Assembly: GCF_030326305.1 (NCBI RefSeq) | Contig: NZ_JACAKB010000002.1 | Span: 62,001-126,000 of the forward strand | Reading direction: 5' to 3' | DNA from: Myroides odoratimimus | Lineage (GTDB): Bacteria; Bacteroidota; Bacteroidia; Flavobacteriales; Flavobacteriaceae | Length of the DNA stretch: 64,000 nt | In this document: in pieces, positions 17,873 through 26,497 of the stretch | Layout of the letters: every line of letters starts with the position of its first letter | Position numbering within the stretch: position 1 is the stretch's first letter | Notes under the pieces: model-generated | Databases searched by the model: none | Seen by the model: only the letters and a program-made list of their open reading frames with translations | Told to the model about the DNA's origin: nothing | Translations under genes and position numbers: made by a program

Positions 17873-18721
17873 CTAATAGAACTCTATGGGTTTACTTTCT
17901 TTACCCATCTTCTTTTTAGTCATTTCATCCGTTATATCCTTTCCTTTTTCATCTACCATTTTAAAAGTCGCTGTACCTCCTCTTTCATTCATAATCTGTG
18001 AGAAGCTTTTATTTGCATTTACATTTCTAATCTTATCCCACTGCTTCTTATCTATTTTCATCGCTTTCTCTTGTTTATTTGACAACCAAAAATCAGTAGT
18101 AGCTCTCTCGCTCTTTAAGAACTCAAACTTATAATCACCTGTACTATCCTCTGCTTTGACTACAAATCCAGGTAAATTCTTAAACTTATAAGGTCCATCT
18201 ATCAAAGGGATATCCTGAGTAAACCACACTGTCCAAGTACGTCCACTCAGCTCTCCTACCGCTTTCTGTACCTTCATACCATTGTAATCTTCTATATCTC
18301 CAGAAATATTCCATTTCACTAGATTATTAGCCTCTTCTACATTATAGGACTCTATACCAGAAGATGCATGGGTATTTAATGATGTACCATTCTTATATAC
18401 CGTCCATTTTACTCTACTCTTAAATTGACTTAAAGCCTGCATACGAACTGCAAAATCAGCATCCTTCTTAGCTCCTGTAGAGAACTCCATTAATGTTTCT
18501 TCTCTGCCAATATTTCCTTCACTAGCACATCTAGACTCACTTCCTTTTATATCTAGATAAATAATTTCTGTGCTACTCTGAAGTGCTTCCTCATCTCCAG
18601 TAGCACTAGTAGTTGGTAATGTTAATTGATACTCATATCTCATTACCTCTATTTTTTCTTGTGCATTAGCTAACATCACACTGCATAATGCTGTTACTGA
18701 TATGTACATCGTCTTAATCAT
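17873..18721 (-). CDS. GLPGLI family protein, first tandem copy of the operon
   Basis: 282 residues, the first gene of the operon. Signal peptide (to about ANAQ, residue 20), EKIEVMRYEYQLTLPTT, a variable region, then SGDIEDYNGMKVQKAVGEL, WTVWFTQDIPLIDGPY and KFKNLPGFVVKAEDSTGD; it ends GKESKPIEFY. The upstream 400 bases (18722-19123) are non-coding and very AT-rich, and must hold the operon promoter, but I cannot point to a clean -7/-33 pair on this strand. Confidence 0.87.
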   Translation of the reverse strand: MIKTMYISVTALCSVMLANAQEKIEVMRYEYQLTLPTTSATGDEEALQSSTEIIYLDIKGSESRCASEGNIGREETLMEFSTGAKKDADFAVRMQALSQFKSRVKWTVYKNGTSLNTHASSGIESYNVEEANNLVKWNISGDIEDYNGMKVQKAVGELSGRTWTVWFTQDIPLIDGPYKFKNLPGFVVKAEDSTGDYKFEFLKSERATTDFWLSNKQEKAMKIDKKQWDKIRNVNANKSFSQIMNERGGTATFKMVDEKGKDITDEMTKKKMGKESKPIEFY

Positions 18722-19082
18722 ATTCTCTAGTTATTTATGGTTTATACTAACTACGATTTGATTTTATTAACATTTTAAACCCTTTCGTAATGATCTAATT
18801 AAATAAATATAACACTAATAAGTAAAAATTAACAAACATAATCAAATCATTAAAACAAAATACTAACTTATTATCACCAATATTTAACAACCCAAACTAA
18901 CAACTATTTATTTAGTTTTACAACTAATTAAATAGTTTATATACAAAATAATTATCCTTATAAAAATAAAATACTGTATTTCAATTACTTAAAAAAAATA
19001 AAAACACAAATAAAATATTCTATTTATAAATACCATTGGAATAAAAAAAGTGCTAAATCATATCTTAATTACATAATCAACT

Positions 19083-19090
19083 TATATTTG
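19083..19090 (+). promoter_or_regulatory. -7 box of the MATE exporter gene
   Basis: TATATTTG matches the -7 consensus, 33 bases before the ATG at 19124. Its final TTG is also the earliest possible start of the frame, which is why that start was rejected. The remainder of the 18722-19123 gap is AT-rich and shows no gene. Confidence 0.55.
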
Positions 19091-19123
19091 AATCCTAAAA
19101 ATTCCCTAGGCAATTCATTAAGT

Positions 19124-20542
19124 ATGTCAACAACAACATTTAAATCAAAAAACAATATATTTTCTCTGATCAAACAGTCCTTCTCTAATGAGAACTTTGA
19201 TTTGACTAATATGTCTATTAATAAAGCTGTTTTTCTATTAGCCATTCCTATGATGTTTGAGATGTTAATGGAATCAGTATTTGCTTTAGTTGACTTATAC
19301 TTTGTAGGACATTTAAAAGAGAGTGCCTACGCTATACAAAGTGTAGGATTAACAGAGTCTCTATTATCTATTATTTACGCCATATGTATAGGGATTAGTA
19401 TGGCGGCCACAGCTATCGTAGCTAGACGTATAGGTGAAAAAGATAAAGAAAAAGCGGCACAAAATGCAGCACAAGCCATCACACTATCAATATTAATCAC
19501 TATTGTATTAAGCGTATTAGGTTTTATCTATGCAAAAGACTGGTTACTGTGGATGGGGGCATCAGAAGCTTCTGCAGAATATGGATACGGATATACCAGA
19601 ATTTTATTAGTCAGTTGTGTATCCATCATGCTATTATTCCTTATTAACGGAATATTTAGGGGTGCAGGGAATGCGGCCATAGCCATGAAAAGTCTTGGCT
19701 TTGGTAATATTATCAATATCATCCTATGCCCTATTATGGTTAGAGGCTGGTGGATATTTCCAGAAATGGGATTAGAAGGAGCTGCTTACTCTACAGCTAT
19801 AGGACGTAGTATGGGAGTTGTGTATCAGTTGTATTATCTGTCTAAAAAAGATTCTCTTATCCAGTTAAAATTAAAGTACTTCAAAATACAATGGGATATG
19901 ACCTGGAATATCATTAAAATCGCAGTACCAGGTATGGTACAGTATATGATATCCACTTGTAGTTGGGTTATTCTTGCCCGTATAGTAGCACAAAGCGGAG
20001 GAGAAATAGGCTCTTCAGGTTTCTTGACATGTTTACGCCTTCTTGTTTTCTTTATTCTTCCTGCATGGGGATTGAGTAATGCTGCCTCTACTTTAGTTGG
20101 TCAAAACTTAGGAGATAACAATCCCGACAGGGCATATAAATCAGTGATTGCAACTTTAAAATACAATGTCTTCTATATGGCTATTGTCACGATTATATTC
20201 TTTAGTATGGCCGAAATTTTAGCTTCATTCTTTACAACTGATGAAGCTATTAAAGCAGTTGCTAAGGAAGCAATGTATATAGGAGCTATCGGTTTTATAG
20301 CTTATGGAGCAGGAATGACCTTGATGAATGCCTTTAATGGAGCTGGAGATACTGTTACCCCTACAATAATAAATATAGTTGGGTTCTGGTTATTTCAGAT
20401 ACCTTTTGCTTATTTAATGACTTATCATTTTAATTTTGGTTCTACAGGAGCTTTTATAGCTATTCCCTCTGCCGAATTAGTAATCGCTATTCTTGCCTTT
20501 ATTTTATTTAGGCGAGGTAAATGGAAGAAGAAAAAAGTATAA
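19124..20542 (+). CDS. MATE family efflux transporter
   Basis: About 472 residues with twelve predicted membrane helices in two homologous halves; each half has the typical pattern near its first helix (PMMFEMLMESVFALVDLYFVG) and the mirrored region (AVPGMVQYMISTCSWVILAR). MATE proteins export cationic drugs or metabolites in exchange for Na+ or H+. I start at ATG 19124 because a TTG at 19088 is part of the -7 box. Monocistronic, closed by a bidirectional terminator. It is a different subtype from the second MATE gene at 51630-53003. Confidence 0.92.
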   Translation: MSTTTFKSKNNIFSLIKQSFSNENFDLTNMSINKAVFLLAIPMMFEMLMESVFALVDLYFVGHLKESAYAIQSVGLTESLLSIIYAICIGISMAATAIVARRIGEKDKEKAAQNAAQAITLSILITIVLSVLGFIYAKDWLLWMGASEASAEYGYGYTRILLVSCVSIMLLFLINGIFRGAGNAAIAMKSLGFGNIINIILCPIMVRGWWIFPEMGLEGAAYSTAIGRSMGVVYQLYYLSKKDSLIQLKLKYFKIQWDMTWNIIKIAVPGMVQYMISTCSWVILARIVAQSGGEIGSSGFLTCLRLLVFFILPAWGLSNAASTLVGQNLGDNNPDRAYKSVIATLKYNVFYMAIVTIIFFSMAEILASFFTTDEAIKAVAKEAMYIGAIGFIAYGAGMTLMNAFNGAGDTVTPTIINIVGFWLFQIPFAYLMTYHFNFGSTGAFIAIPSAELVIAILAFILFRRGKWKKKKV

Positions 20543-20544
20543 TA

Positions 20545-20577
20545 AAAATGCCTTAACAGATGATGTTAAGGCATTTT
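20545..20577. terminator. Bidirectional terminator
   Basis: A 14-bp perfect stem, AAAATGCCTTAACA (20545-20558) with TGTTAAGGCATTTT (20564-20577), lies between the convergent MATE and acetyltransferase genes. Confidence 0.88.
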
Positions 20578-20579
20578 AT

Positions 20580-21047
20580 CTATTTAGTATATTCTGATGC
20601 TTTTCTAATCATATCCACATGTGGAATACCATCTTCTAAATACTCTTCAGAAGAGGCTACAAATCCAAATGAACTATAAAATCTCTTCAAATAACACTGA
20701 GCTCCAATCTGAATATCTTGAGCTCCAAACTCCTCTTCTATCTTATCTATAGCATGTTGCATTAAGATACGACCATAACCATCCTTGCGATAATCTGCAT
20801 GTACAGCTACTCTTCCTATAGCTATTTCTGGATAACTAAGTCCAGGAGGGACAATACGAGCGCAAGCAACGACTTGATCTAACTTCGTCGCATAAATGTG
20901 TAAACATTTCTTATCCTTACCATCTAATTCAGGATAAGGACAATTTTGTTCTACCACAAATACATCCGTACGTAAACGCATAATATCATATAATTCACTC
21001 ACTGTCAACTCATCAAAAGCTTTGGTATGCCAATGGATACTATTCAT
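20580..21047 (-). CDS. elaA: ElaA-like GNAT N-acetyltransferase
   Basis: 155 residues, GNAT fold. Conserved ElaA features are RLRTDVFVVEQNCPYPELDG, the acetyl-CoA loop region IAIGRVAVHADYRKDGYGRILM (split here between residues 78 and 100), GAQCYLKRFYSSFGF and EEYLEDGIPHVDM. These match E. coli ElaA closely. The natural substrate is not known. A -7 box (21074-21081) lies just upstream. Single gene. Confidence 0.87.
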   Translation of the reverse strand: MNSIHWHTKAFDELTVSELYDIMRLRTDVFVVEQNCPYPELDGKDKKCLHIYATKLDQVVACARIVPPGLSYPEIAIGRVAVHADYRKDGYGRILMQHAIDKIEEEFGAQDIQIGAQCYLKRFYSSFGFVASSEEYLEDGIPHVDMIRKASEYTK

Positions 21048-21073
21048 AACTCAATATTTTAAAGTCTATTACT

Positions 21074-21081
21074 CAAAGATA
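21074..21081 (-). promoter_or_regulatory. -7 box of the elaA-like gene
   Basis: TATCTTTG on the minus strand fits TAnnTTTG, 27 bases before the ATG. Confidence 0.45.
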
Positions 21082-21179
21082 ATTATTACAAATTAACATA
21101 TCGTAATTTTTATTTAAAACACATTAATCATTTATAGTTAAATCCTCTTCACTTAATGTAACCTTCTAAGAACACCTAT

Positions 21180-21890
21180 CTATTTAATAACACCAGTCAC
21201 ATACAATAATAACATAGGAATAGTATTATAGATTATATGTATCATACAATTATAACCAAAACCAAATCTCATCCGTATATATCCGAGTAGAAGTCCTCCT
21301 ATGAACTGAGGAAGAAACAACAAAGGGCTATATACAAGTACTTCAGTATTAATTGTATAAAAGTTACTAATATGCATAATCATAAACAAAAATGTGTAAC
21401 TGTAAAACACATACCCAAAATACTTCTCATGTCTCTCTTTAAGTATCACTATATTATTTCTATGTAGATAAAGATAGGTACACAGTATCACGTAGAATAC
21501 CCCTCCTACTATGAAGGCTATACTCAGATTAATCCTATACAAGATCCAAAGGCTATATACTAATGTAAGAGGAGTACTTAACAACAAATACCAACTCTTA
21601 AACCTTAGAGCTAATCTAAAAGCAACCTCCTCTGCTAAAGGTCCTAATAATACAATAAACAACACAGCGACTAATAGTCCTTTGTCAGCTATAAAATCAA
21701 ACAATCTAGCTGTCTTAGGTAATGGAACTATTTTATTAATACTGAATATATAAACTGTTATCACTATTAATGTAAAAACAACTAATACCAAGCTTCTTCT
21801 TACTTTCTCTTTCTTGCTAATATCTAACACTTCAGTATGAGGTTGTCGTATATAATGGATAAAATCACTAATGATTACTGATATACTCAT
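21180..21890 (-). CDS. CPBP family intramembrane glutamic endopeptidase
   Basis: About 236 residues with six or more membrane helices. The three family motifs are visible: PLAEEVAFRLALRF (EExxxR), FMIMHISNF (FxxxH) and CMIHIIYNT (HxxxN). CPBP (CAAX/Abi) proteases cut membrane-embedded substrates; bacterial members act in bacteriocin self-protection or membrane protein processing. I start at ATG 21890; a start at 21944 would make the codons of the preceding terminator hairpin coding. Substrate unknown. Confidence 0.85.
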   Translation of the reverse strand: MSISVIISDFIHYIRQPHTEVLDISKKEKVRRSLVLVVFTLIVITVYIFSINKIVPLPKTARLFDFIADKGLLVAVLFIVLLGPLAEEVAFRLALRFKSWYLLLSTPLTLVYSLWILYRINLSIAFIVGGVFYVILCTYLYLHRNNIVILKERHEKYFGYVFYSYTFLFMIMHISNFYTINTEVLVYSPLLFLPQFIGGLLLGYIRMRFGFGYNCMIHIIYNTIPMLLLYVTGVIK

Positions 21891-21924
21891 TTTTATTAAG
21901 TCAATAATTTTACAATACAAGATA

Positions 21925-21961
21925 AACAAAAAAACAGTAATCACGTTTCCATGATTACTGC
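21925..21961 (-). terminator. Terminator of the receptor-lipoprotein operon
   Basis: GCAGTAATCAT (minus strand) pairs with its complement over a short loop and is followed by a T run. It closes the two-gene operon 22030-25627 and separates it from the CPBP gene. Confidence 0.8.
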
Positions 21962-22029
21962 TTCAACAACTTATTATACTCTGAATTTGCCTAATTCAAA
22001 ACACCCTAACTAATTTATTTTAACTGCTA

Positions 22030-23247
22030 CTATTGTACAGACTCTAATTTAGAGATAGCTGTTACATCATTTGCATTTTCGATTGTAATACCTTTTTTAG
22101 CAATACCTGTTGCAACATCAATATTGTATACTTGGAAACGATTTGTCTTCTCTATTGGAGCTACATAGTGTACTGTTTTCTTATCTTTCTCTACATATAT
22201 CTTTTGTTTATATGGCATTTGCGCATGCTCAGCGATAGTGTCTATCCATCTAATAGATTGAGTAGATACATTTACGATTGCTAACTTAGTCACACCAGAC
22301 CAAGTACTTTCAATATTCTTATCTACAAAGAAGCTCACTAAGAACTCATTACCTCCAATGTACTCTGCACGAGATAACTTATGTCCTCCTGTTGCTTTTT
22401 GTACATCAAAGAAGTATCCTTTATCTATCTCGTGATTCTTAATTCTAATAAATGCAGAAGGATTCTTAGACTTCTCTGCTGGAGACCATGCATATACAGA
22501 TCCATCTTCTACTTGCTGAACACCATTCATCCCAAACCAGCTTCCTATTACTCCGGTTCTATCATCTATAATAGTTTTACTAACTTTAAGACTTGGATAA
22601 TCAACTACAGCAATAAACGTATTGTCTCTATACTTGGTATCTCCTTCTTTAGGTGATACAGAATAAGGGATATATATTTTATCCGTACCTACCGAAAAGA
22701 TTCCATTAATGTTATATGCATTAGACTCTTCATCTTTATATTTCAACTTAGTAAAATCAATTGCTCCTTTATGAGTCATCTGCTTTAACTCTGTATTAAT
22801 AGCAAATAAGTTTCCATCTAAAGTAGCACTTACAACCTCTGAATTTCCTATATTCCCATAACTTCCAATTGTTTCTGTAACTAACTTAGTTCCTTGCACT
22901 ATTTCATTCTTAGCATTTAAACTATAGAATGTCAATGGGCTTTGTCCAGTGAATCCGTATACAGCAGCCATTAATTGATTGTTTTGTACGAAGAATGAAT
23001 AAGAATCAGTTTCGATACCATTGTTCTTATCTATTTTTATCACACCTTCTGTCAATGATGACGCAGTCGCTATATATTTTGTTCCTCCTTCTTGTCCTGT
23101 CAAGGAGTTAATCACAAATACATAAGAACTAGCTTTTTTACCTTCTTCAGGAGTTGTTGGTTTTTCTGGTGATGAGTTGTCATCACTACTACATGATGCT
23201 ATTAATACAAGTGATAATAGCCCTAGTGTTTTTTTTATGATATTCAT
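22030..23247 (-). CDS. DUF4374-like surface lipoprotein, probable siderophore-binding partner
   Basis: 405 residues: lipoprotein signal with lipobox LIASC (Cys19) followed by SSDDNSS, which resembles the Bacteroidota surface-export signal. The rest looks like a seven-bladed propeller with repeated strands such as VFVINSLTGQEGGTKYI and YAWSPAEKSKNPSAFIRIKN. This is the pattern of DUF4374 proteins; from memory, the characterised member is XusB of Bacteroides thetaiotaomicron, a lipoprotein that binds catecholate siderophores. It lies 19 bases behind a TonB-dependent receptor and ends at a terminator, so no PepSY membrane protein (XusC) follows. Confidence 0.8.
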   Translation of the reverse strand: MNIIKKTLGLLSLVLIASCSSDDNSSPEKPTTPEEGKKASSYVFVINSLTGQEGGTKYIATASSLTEGVIKIDKNNGIETDSYSFFVQNNQLMAAVYGFTGQSPLTFYSLNAKNEIVQGTKLVTETIGSYGNIGNSEVVSATLDGNLFAINTELKQMTHKGAIDFTKLKYKDEESNAYNINGIFSVGTDKIYIPYSVSPKEGDTKYRDNTFIAVVDYPSLKVSKTIIDDRTGVIGSWFGMNGVQQVEDGSVYAWSPAEKSKNPSAFIRIKNHEIDKGYFFDVQKATGGHKLSRAEYIGGNEFLVSFFVDKNIESTWSGVTKLAIVNVSTQSIRWIDTIAEHAQMPYKQKIYVEKDKKTVHYVAPIEKTNRFQVYNIDVATGIAKKGITIENANDVTAISKLESVQ

Positions 23248-23266
23248 ATTATATTAATTATGTTTT

Positions 23267-25627
23267 TTATAAATTATATCTCAGTTTTAAAGTAACTGAA
23301 CGACTTGGCTTTTGTAAACTGAAGTTGTCATACAATGTCTTATTAGCTAGATTCTTTACCTCTACTGCCACATTATATCTTCCATCACGAATAGCATAGT
23401 GCAAACTGATATCTTGTGAGAATTGCTCCGGTATATATCTCTTATACTTAGCGATACCAGCACTTGGTGCATATAAATAATACTTTTGTACATACATCAT
23501 ATTATAGTCTAAACGCAAACTATTCTTAGATCCAAATACTTCTTTAAAATTGAATGACACCATTCCATTTCCATATAGATATGGAATATTAGCCACTCTA
23601 TCTCTATATAAAGCACTTACCTCCTCAGAGTTATTCTCATACTTCATATCGTTTAAAATATCTTGGTAAGTAACATTAGCCATCACAGAGAAGAAATCTT
23701 TGTAGCTATATCTTATCTCTCCATCAAAGGATTTTACTAATACCCCACCGATATTTCTATTAACTTTTTGAGCTGCGGTGCCTTGCCCTGTATTAACTTC
23801 CTCCTTTATATAATCTTTAGCTTTTCGATATAAGAAATTTGTCTCTACCCTAAATTGGTTTACTTCATTAATAGTAAATCCATACTGAACTCCCACATTG
23901 AAGTTATTACTAGACTCTGGTTTTAGATTGTAATTAGAAGCTAAGTTTACCTCATCTCCAAACATCTCATACGCTTCTGGCATACGTATACTGTGTTCAA
24001 AAGAACCTTTTACTTGTAAGTCTGCCAGTAAATTATAAGCCGCAGCTACCCCATATCCAGTAAAGTTCTGTCTATTGTCTTGTGTGAAGTAAGTCTCGTT
24101 ATAATAGCGTTCTGAGTAATTATATTGGAAGTACTTTTTTAAAAATGCTATCGCATTCCACTTTTCATTATGAGTATATTGGTAACTAAAACCAAGGATA
24201 GCCTTATTAGATTTCTTAGGTAAATTATTATTCTTTAATGTCGCATCTAATAGATCCTCTCCTTTTCTATTAAATAAAGACAGATTATAGTTTACCGCAA
24301 ACAGATGATGCTCATTTAATGCATAATTCGCATTAGCGATTACCGATCCATTATTATTCTTATACTTAAATCTTCTTCTCTCTATCTCCCCACCTTCTTT
24401 CTTTAAAGTATTTTTTATAATATAATCTCCATCCCAGTTATACAATCTATTCATGGTATCTATAGCTTGTTCACTACCTAGATTATAATTTGCATTTACA
24501 GACACATTCAGATTCTCTACTAAGAAATCTCTCTTTGTATAACTAAGGCTAGGCAAGATTAAGTCTCCTTTAGTAAATCTCCCTCCATAGACATCTTCCA
24601 TTCTATTCCCAGTCTGAATTTGATTGTAATTCTTTCCTAATGTAATGCCAAATAGTAACTCATCAGCATACCACTTATTCACCATACCTCCTTTTAGGAC
24701 GATTCCTTCATTGTGATAACGATCGTGGAAACGACGAACTCTCTTTGGCGTAAGTACTCCTGTTTCAAAATTGTGAACATCTACATCCACTTTATAATCA
24801 TTGTCAGAATAGTTCTGATATGCGTTTAATTGAAACTTATATCCTTTATCTGTAGTCATTCCCATGTTCACAGATGAACGCACAGTATTAAAAGACCCAT
24901 AAGAAACTGTGGCATCTAGATATTTGCTCTTCGTATTTTTTGTAATAATATTTAGAGCTCCACCTAGAGCATCCCCTCCTAAACTAATAGGAACTACCCC
25001 TTTATAGATCTCTATTCGCTCTATCATATTTACAGGGATATTGTTTAGTTGAAATGAAGATCCTACACCTTCTAAAGGAACACCATCTAAGTAGAATTTG
25101 ATCTGATTTCCACTAAAGCCGTTTAAAGCAAAATTAAAGTTAGAACCAAGTCCTCCTTCTTCACGCACACGCACTCCAGCACTTCTGTTTAAGATCTGAT
25201 TGACATCAGATACTGTATTGGCTAAAGCTTTTACTTCTACAGCGTTTACAGTATAAGCACTTTGTCTTACTTTTTCACTAGCACTCTTAGCTTTAATATT
25301 AATTTCACTTAATTGCTGTTGTTGTTCTTTTAATTTTACTGACAGCACTTTAGTAGTTTCTTGATCAAAAGTAATAATGCTTTTAAAAGAACTATATCCC
25401 ATAAAACTAATCTCTATGGTCTCTTTTTTATTTGGAACTTTAAATTCAAAGTTTCCTTTTTCATCAGTCTGAGTAGACTGATTAGATTCTATACCAACGA
25501 CAGTTGCATAAGCTATTGGTACATTTTTTTCATCTAACACTTTTCCTTTTACAGAATAAGCCAATTGTTGGGCATGGCAGAAAAGGGCAAAAGAGAATAA
25601 GAACGTAAGTAGTATATATTTTTTCAT
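23267..25627 (-). CDS. TonB-dependent receptor, probable siderophore receptor
   Basis: 786 residues: signal peptide (1-19, CHAQQ), carboxypeptidase-regulatory-like domain (about 26-105, KGKVLDEKNVPIAYATVV), plug domain (about 125-235, VSDVNQILNRSAGVRVREEG and YLDGVPLEGVGS, ending IERIEIYKGVVPISLGGDA), and a 22-strand-type barrel ending SVTLKLRYNL. The class is clear. The downstream DUF4374-like lipoprotein suggests an iron chelate as substrate. It is the first gene of the operon, with a 360-base upstream region. Confidence 0.93.
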   Translation of the reverse strand: MKKYILLTFLFSFALFCHAQQLAYSVKGKVLDEKNVPIAYATVVGIESNQSTQTDEKGNFEFKVPNKKETIEISFMGYSSFKSIITFDQETTKVLSVKLKEQQQQLSEINIKAKSASEKVRQSAYTVNAVEVKALANTVSDVNQILNRSAGVRVREEGGLGSNFNFALNGFSGNQIKFYLDGVPLEGVGSSFQLNNIPVNMIERIEIYKGVVPISLGGDALGGALNIITKNTKSKYLDATVSYGSFNTVRSSVNMGMTTDKGYKFQLNAYQNYSDNDYKVDVDVHNFETGVLTPKRVRRFHDRYHNEGIVLKGGMVNKWYADELLFGITLGKNYNQIQTGNRMEDVYGGRFTKGDLILPSLSYTKRDFLVENLNVSVNANYNLGSEQAIDTMNRLYNWDGDYIIKNTLKKEGGEIERRRFKYKNNNGSVIANANYALNEHHLFAVNYNLSLFNRKGEDLLDATLKNNNLPKKSNKAILGFSYQYTHNEKWNAIAFLKKYFQYNYSERYYNETYFTQDNRQNFTGYGVAAAYNLLADLQVKGSFEHSIRMPEAYEMFGDEVNLASNYNLKPESSNNFNVGVQYGFTINEVNQFRVETNFLYRKAKDYIKEEVNTGQGTAAQKVNRNIGGVLVKSFDGEIRYSYKDFFSVMANVTYQDILNDMKYENNSEEVSALYRDRVANIPYLYGNGMVSFNFKEVFGSKNSLRLDYNMMYVQKYYLYAPSAGIAKYKRYIPEQFSQDISLHYAIRDGRYNVAVEVKNLANKTLYDNFSLQKPSRSVTLKLRYNL

Positions 25628-25932
25628 TTAAGATTGAATTGCTCAAAAGACACTAGAAAACAGATAATCTGCCTTTTGATTACTATATGTTGAATATTTA
25701 ACTAAAATGTCAGTCACAAGGAAGAGTTTATCATTCCTCTTAAATATTTAACAGCTATTTATGTACTCCATAATTAACAACAACTTTTCAATAATCTAAA
25801 ATTCAATTAATTGCAAAAAACAAGTATTAATTATTATTTAGACTAAATTTATATAGTTGCAAATATATAGTAAATCTTAACATAAAATCAAGTTATGAGA
25901 ACTTTTATTTTTAATAATTCTAAATAATGCAA
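25628..25932. other. Non-coding upstream region of the receptor operon
   Basis: No gene on either strand. It should hold the receptor promoter and iron control. The only symmetrical element I see is ATTTAGACTAAAT at 25836-25848, a 13-bp palindrome that could be a metal-regulator site, although it is more than 200 bases from the start codon. Confidence 0.4.
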
Positions 25933-25967
25933 AAAGGCGGTTACTCACTATGTGAATAACCGCCTTT
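25933..25967 (-). terminator. Terminator of the DUF937-like gene
   Basis: AAAGGCGGTTA (25933-25943) and TAACCGCCTTT (25957-25967) pair perfectly, with a T run in the minus direction. Confidence 0.85.
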
Positions 25968-25987
25968 ATATTAATGCGTTATAACGA

Positions 25988-26464
25988 CTAGAACAATCCT
26001 TTTAATTTATCGATTGCCCCACCTAATCCTTCTTTTCCTCCTAGTAAAGATCCCAACATGTCTTGTGCTCCTCCTTGTCCTAGTCCACTAAGGATTGTAG
26101 ACATATCAAAACCTGATTCTCCTCCTTGTATTTTAGCTACTATAGCTGATACCACTTGCGGTACTACATCATTAGCAAAACTTCCTGCTACACCTTCTGA
26201 TAAACCTAATTTACCAACTAATCCACTGATAAGGTTACCTATCATACCTGTTACGATAGGATTAGATGCAATATTAGAAGTTTGACCTGATAATAGATTA
26301 GTCAATCCACTAATATCTCCAGAGCTAACACTATCCTTTAATCCATTGATAATACTGTCTCCTGTTTCTTTAGTAACTGCACTTGTAAGATCTGAAGTGA
26401 TCCCTCCTTTAGCTACTTCATTAGAACTGATTTGTTCTACTAATTTTGTAATTTGCTCTAACAT
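25988..26464 (-). CDS. DUF937-like Gly/Ser-rich protein
   Basis: 158 residues, low complexity, rich in Gly, Leu and Ser, with repeated GLVGKLGLSEGVAGSFANDV and LLGGKEGLGGAIDKLKGLF stretches. No signal peptide. It resembles DUF937 (YidB-like) proteins, whose function is unknown. It follows the SerA-like gene after 33 bases on the same strand, so it may be the last gene of that transcript; its own terminator lies just behind it. Confidence 0.6.
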   Translation of the reverse strand: MLEQITKLVEQISSNEVAKGGITSDLTSAVTKETGDSIINGLKDSVSSGDISGLTNLLSGQTSNIASNPIVTGMIGNLISGLVGKLGLSEGVAGSFANDVVPQVVSAIVAKIQGGESGFDMSTILSGLGQGGAQDMLGSLLGGKEGLGGAIDKLKGLF

Positions 26465-26497
26465 AGTTTTATTTTTTTAGATGTATAAAACTACTTA

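Noticed and set aside
25836-25848. ATTTAGACTAAAT as a Fur or DtxR-type box for the TonB receptor
   Set aside because: Over 200 bases from the start codon and shorter than known boxes; kept only as a note.
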